Assembly (NCBI RefSeq): GCF_009604425.1
Contig: NZ_WEGI01000003.1
Coordinates: 1-64,000 of the forward strand
Direction of reading: 5' to 3'
DNA length: 64,000 nt
Source of the DNA: Nocardia aurantia
GTDB lineage: Bacteria; Actinomycetota; Actinomycetes; Mycobacteriales; Mycobacteriaceae
The stretch's first letter is position 1. The number at the start of each line of letters is the position of its first letter. A program made the position numbers and the translations under genes. This document shows, piece after piece, positions 63,591 to 64,000 of the stretch. Below the pieces are notes generated by a model that was given only the letters and a program-made list of their open reading frames with translations, had not been told where the DNA came from and searched no databases.

Positions 63591-63637
63591 ACTGTCGCCG
63601 ACCCCGCCGTGCCGCGTAACCCCTACGCGTCCCCTAA
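63591..63637 (-). promoter_or_regulatory. Cluster direct-repeat motif and promoter of the mqnA-like operon
   Basis: On the minus strand TTAGGGG-ACGCG-TAGGGGTTAC occupies 63637-63616. TTACGC (63619-63614) and GACAGT (63596-63591) then form a -35/-10 pair with a 17-base spacer. Transcription would begin at or next to the ATG at 63584. Confidence 0.7.
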
Positions 63638-63684
63638 CCTCGGCGGCCGGGCCGTCGCGACGATGCGGCGTCCCGATGGAATCG

Positions 63685-64000
63685 CTAGGCTGTCAAGGGA
63701 ATTCGGTCGGGTTGCACGGCGTGCTCGCGCAGCACCCGCCGCATCGCGGTGCGGGCCCGCTCGAACACCTCGGTATCGTCGAAGAGGGTCCGGTCGGTGG
63801 CGGCGCTGCGCTCGAAGGCGGACAGCTCGAAGGCCAGTTGCACCGGATCGGTGTCGGCGCGGATCTCGCCGAGTTGCTGTGCCTCGATGATCGTCTGCCG
63901 GTGGAAGTCGTGCCACTGTCGCCAGACGGAGACGATCGCGTCCCGGACCCGGCCGGGCCGCGACCCGTACTCGGAGCCGACGGACAGGAAGAAGCAGGCC
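63685..64000 (-). CDS. TetR-family regulator, C-terminal part, cut by window edge
   Basis: The last 104 codons of a gene that continues beyond the right edge. The visible part reads ACFFLSVGSEYGSRPGRVRD, then SVWRQWHDFHRQTIIEAQQLGEIRADTDPVQLAFELSAF-type helices and ends PDRIPLT before a TAG at 63687-63685. This helical pattern is typical of the ligand-binding domain of TetR repressors (TetR_C group with QGELR/DxxQLAFEL). The DNA-binding half is not in the window. It lies upstream of the mqnA-like operon in the same direction and could regulate the cluster, but that is only positional. Confidence 0.7.
   Translation of the reverse strand, partial: ACFFLSVGSEYGSRPGRVRDAIVSVWRQWHDFHRQTIIEAQQLGEIRADTDPVQLAFELSAFERSAATDRTLFDDTEVFERARTAMRRVLREHAVQPDRIPLTA

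Overview
The window is high-GC actinobacterial DNA, most likely from Nocardia or a close relative within Mycobacteriales. The strongest clue is gene order: positions 306 to 24244 reproduce, with one insertion and some losses, the Mycobacterium tuberculosis block Rv1691 to Rv1713 (TPR protein, HAD phosphatase, tlyA, nadK, recN, steA, mctB/steB, pyrG, NUDIX, xerD, parA-like, scpA, scpB, rluB, cmk, der). Stop/start overlaps of 4 bases and GTG/TTG starts are frequent, as expected for this group. All family names rest on motifs and remembered synteny; no database search was possible.

Layout. 5-122 is the end of an rRNA operon (5S) with a terminator. 306-9839 holds the RGG/TPR protein, HAD, a YdcF-like protein and the tlyA-nadK-recN operon. 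9989-14734 is steA-mctB and pyrG-NUDIX. 14775-16349 is a metal island inserted between the NUDIX gene and xerD: a cysteine-free HesB-like protein and an ArsR/KmtR-like repressor divergent from a His-rich NicO/RcnA-like exporter, with a dyad operator between them. 16634-24244 is xerD and the parA-scpA-scpB-rluB-cmk-der operon, closed by a strong terminator. 24526-32007 carries a sulfonate/taurine-type ABC transporter (binding protein, permease, ATPase) translationally coupled to a PLP cysteine/cystathionine synthase and a YcnI copper protein, then a CopC-CopD fusion.

33011-63584 looks like a biosynthetic gene cluster. The plus strand has a KS-AT-DH-ER-KR-ACP polyketide synthase, an unknown secreted protein, a phenol-hydroxylase-type FAD monooxygenase, a flavin-dependent halogenase and a cation:proton antiporter. 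The minus strand reads, in transcription order, an MqnA-like chorismate dehydratase, an AMP-ligase-ACP loading protein resembling FadD22 in architecture, a KS-AT-DH-KR-ACP synthase, a KS-AT-DH-ER-KR-ACP synthase and an FAD oxidoreductase. The two operons converge at a bidirectional terminator (47285-47326). I infer a halogenated or hydroxylated aryl polyketide whose aryl-acid starter comes from chorismate through an MqnA homologue.

A direct-repeat motif, TTAGGGG-N5-TAGGGGTT, occurs upstream of the SDR gene (32881), of the plus-strand synthase operon (35295) and of the mqnA-like operon (63637, minus strand). It is the best evidence in the sequence for the cluster's boundaries and for a shared pathway regulator. 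A TetR-family gene is cut by the right edge.
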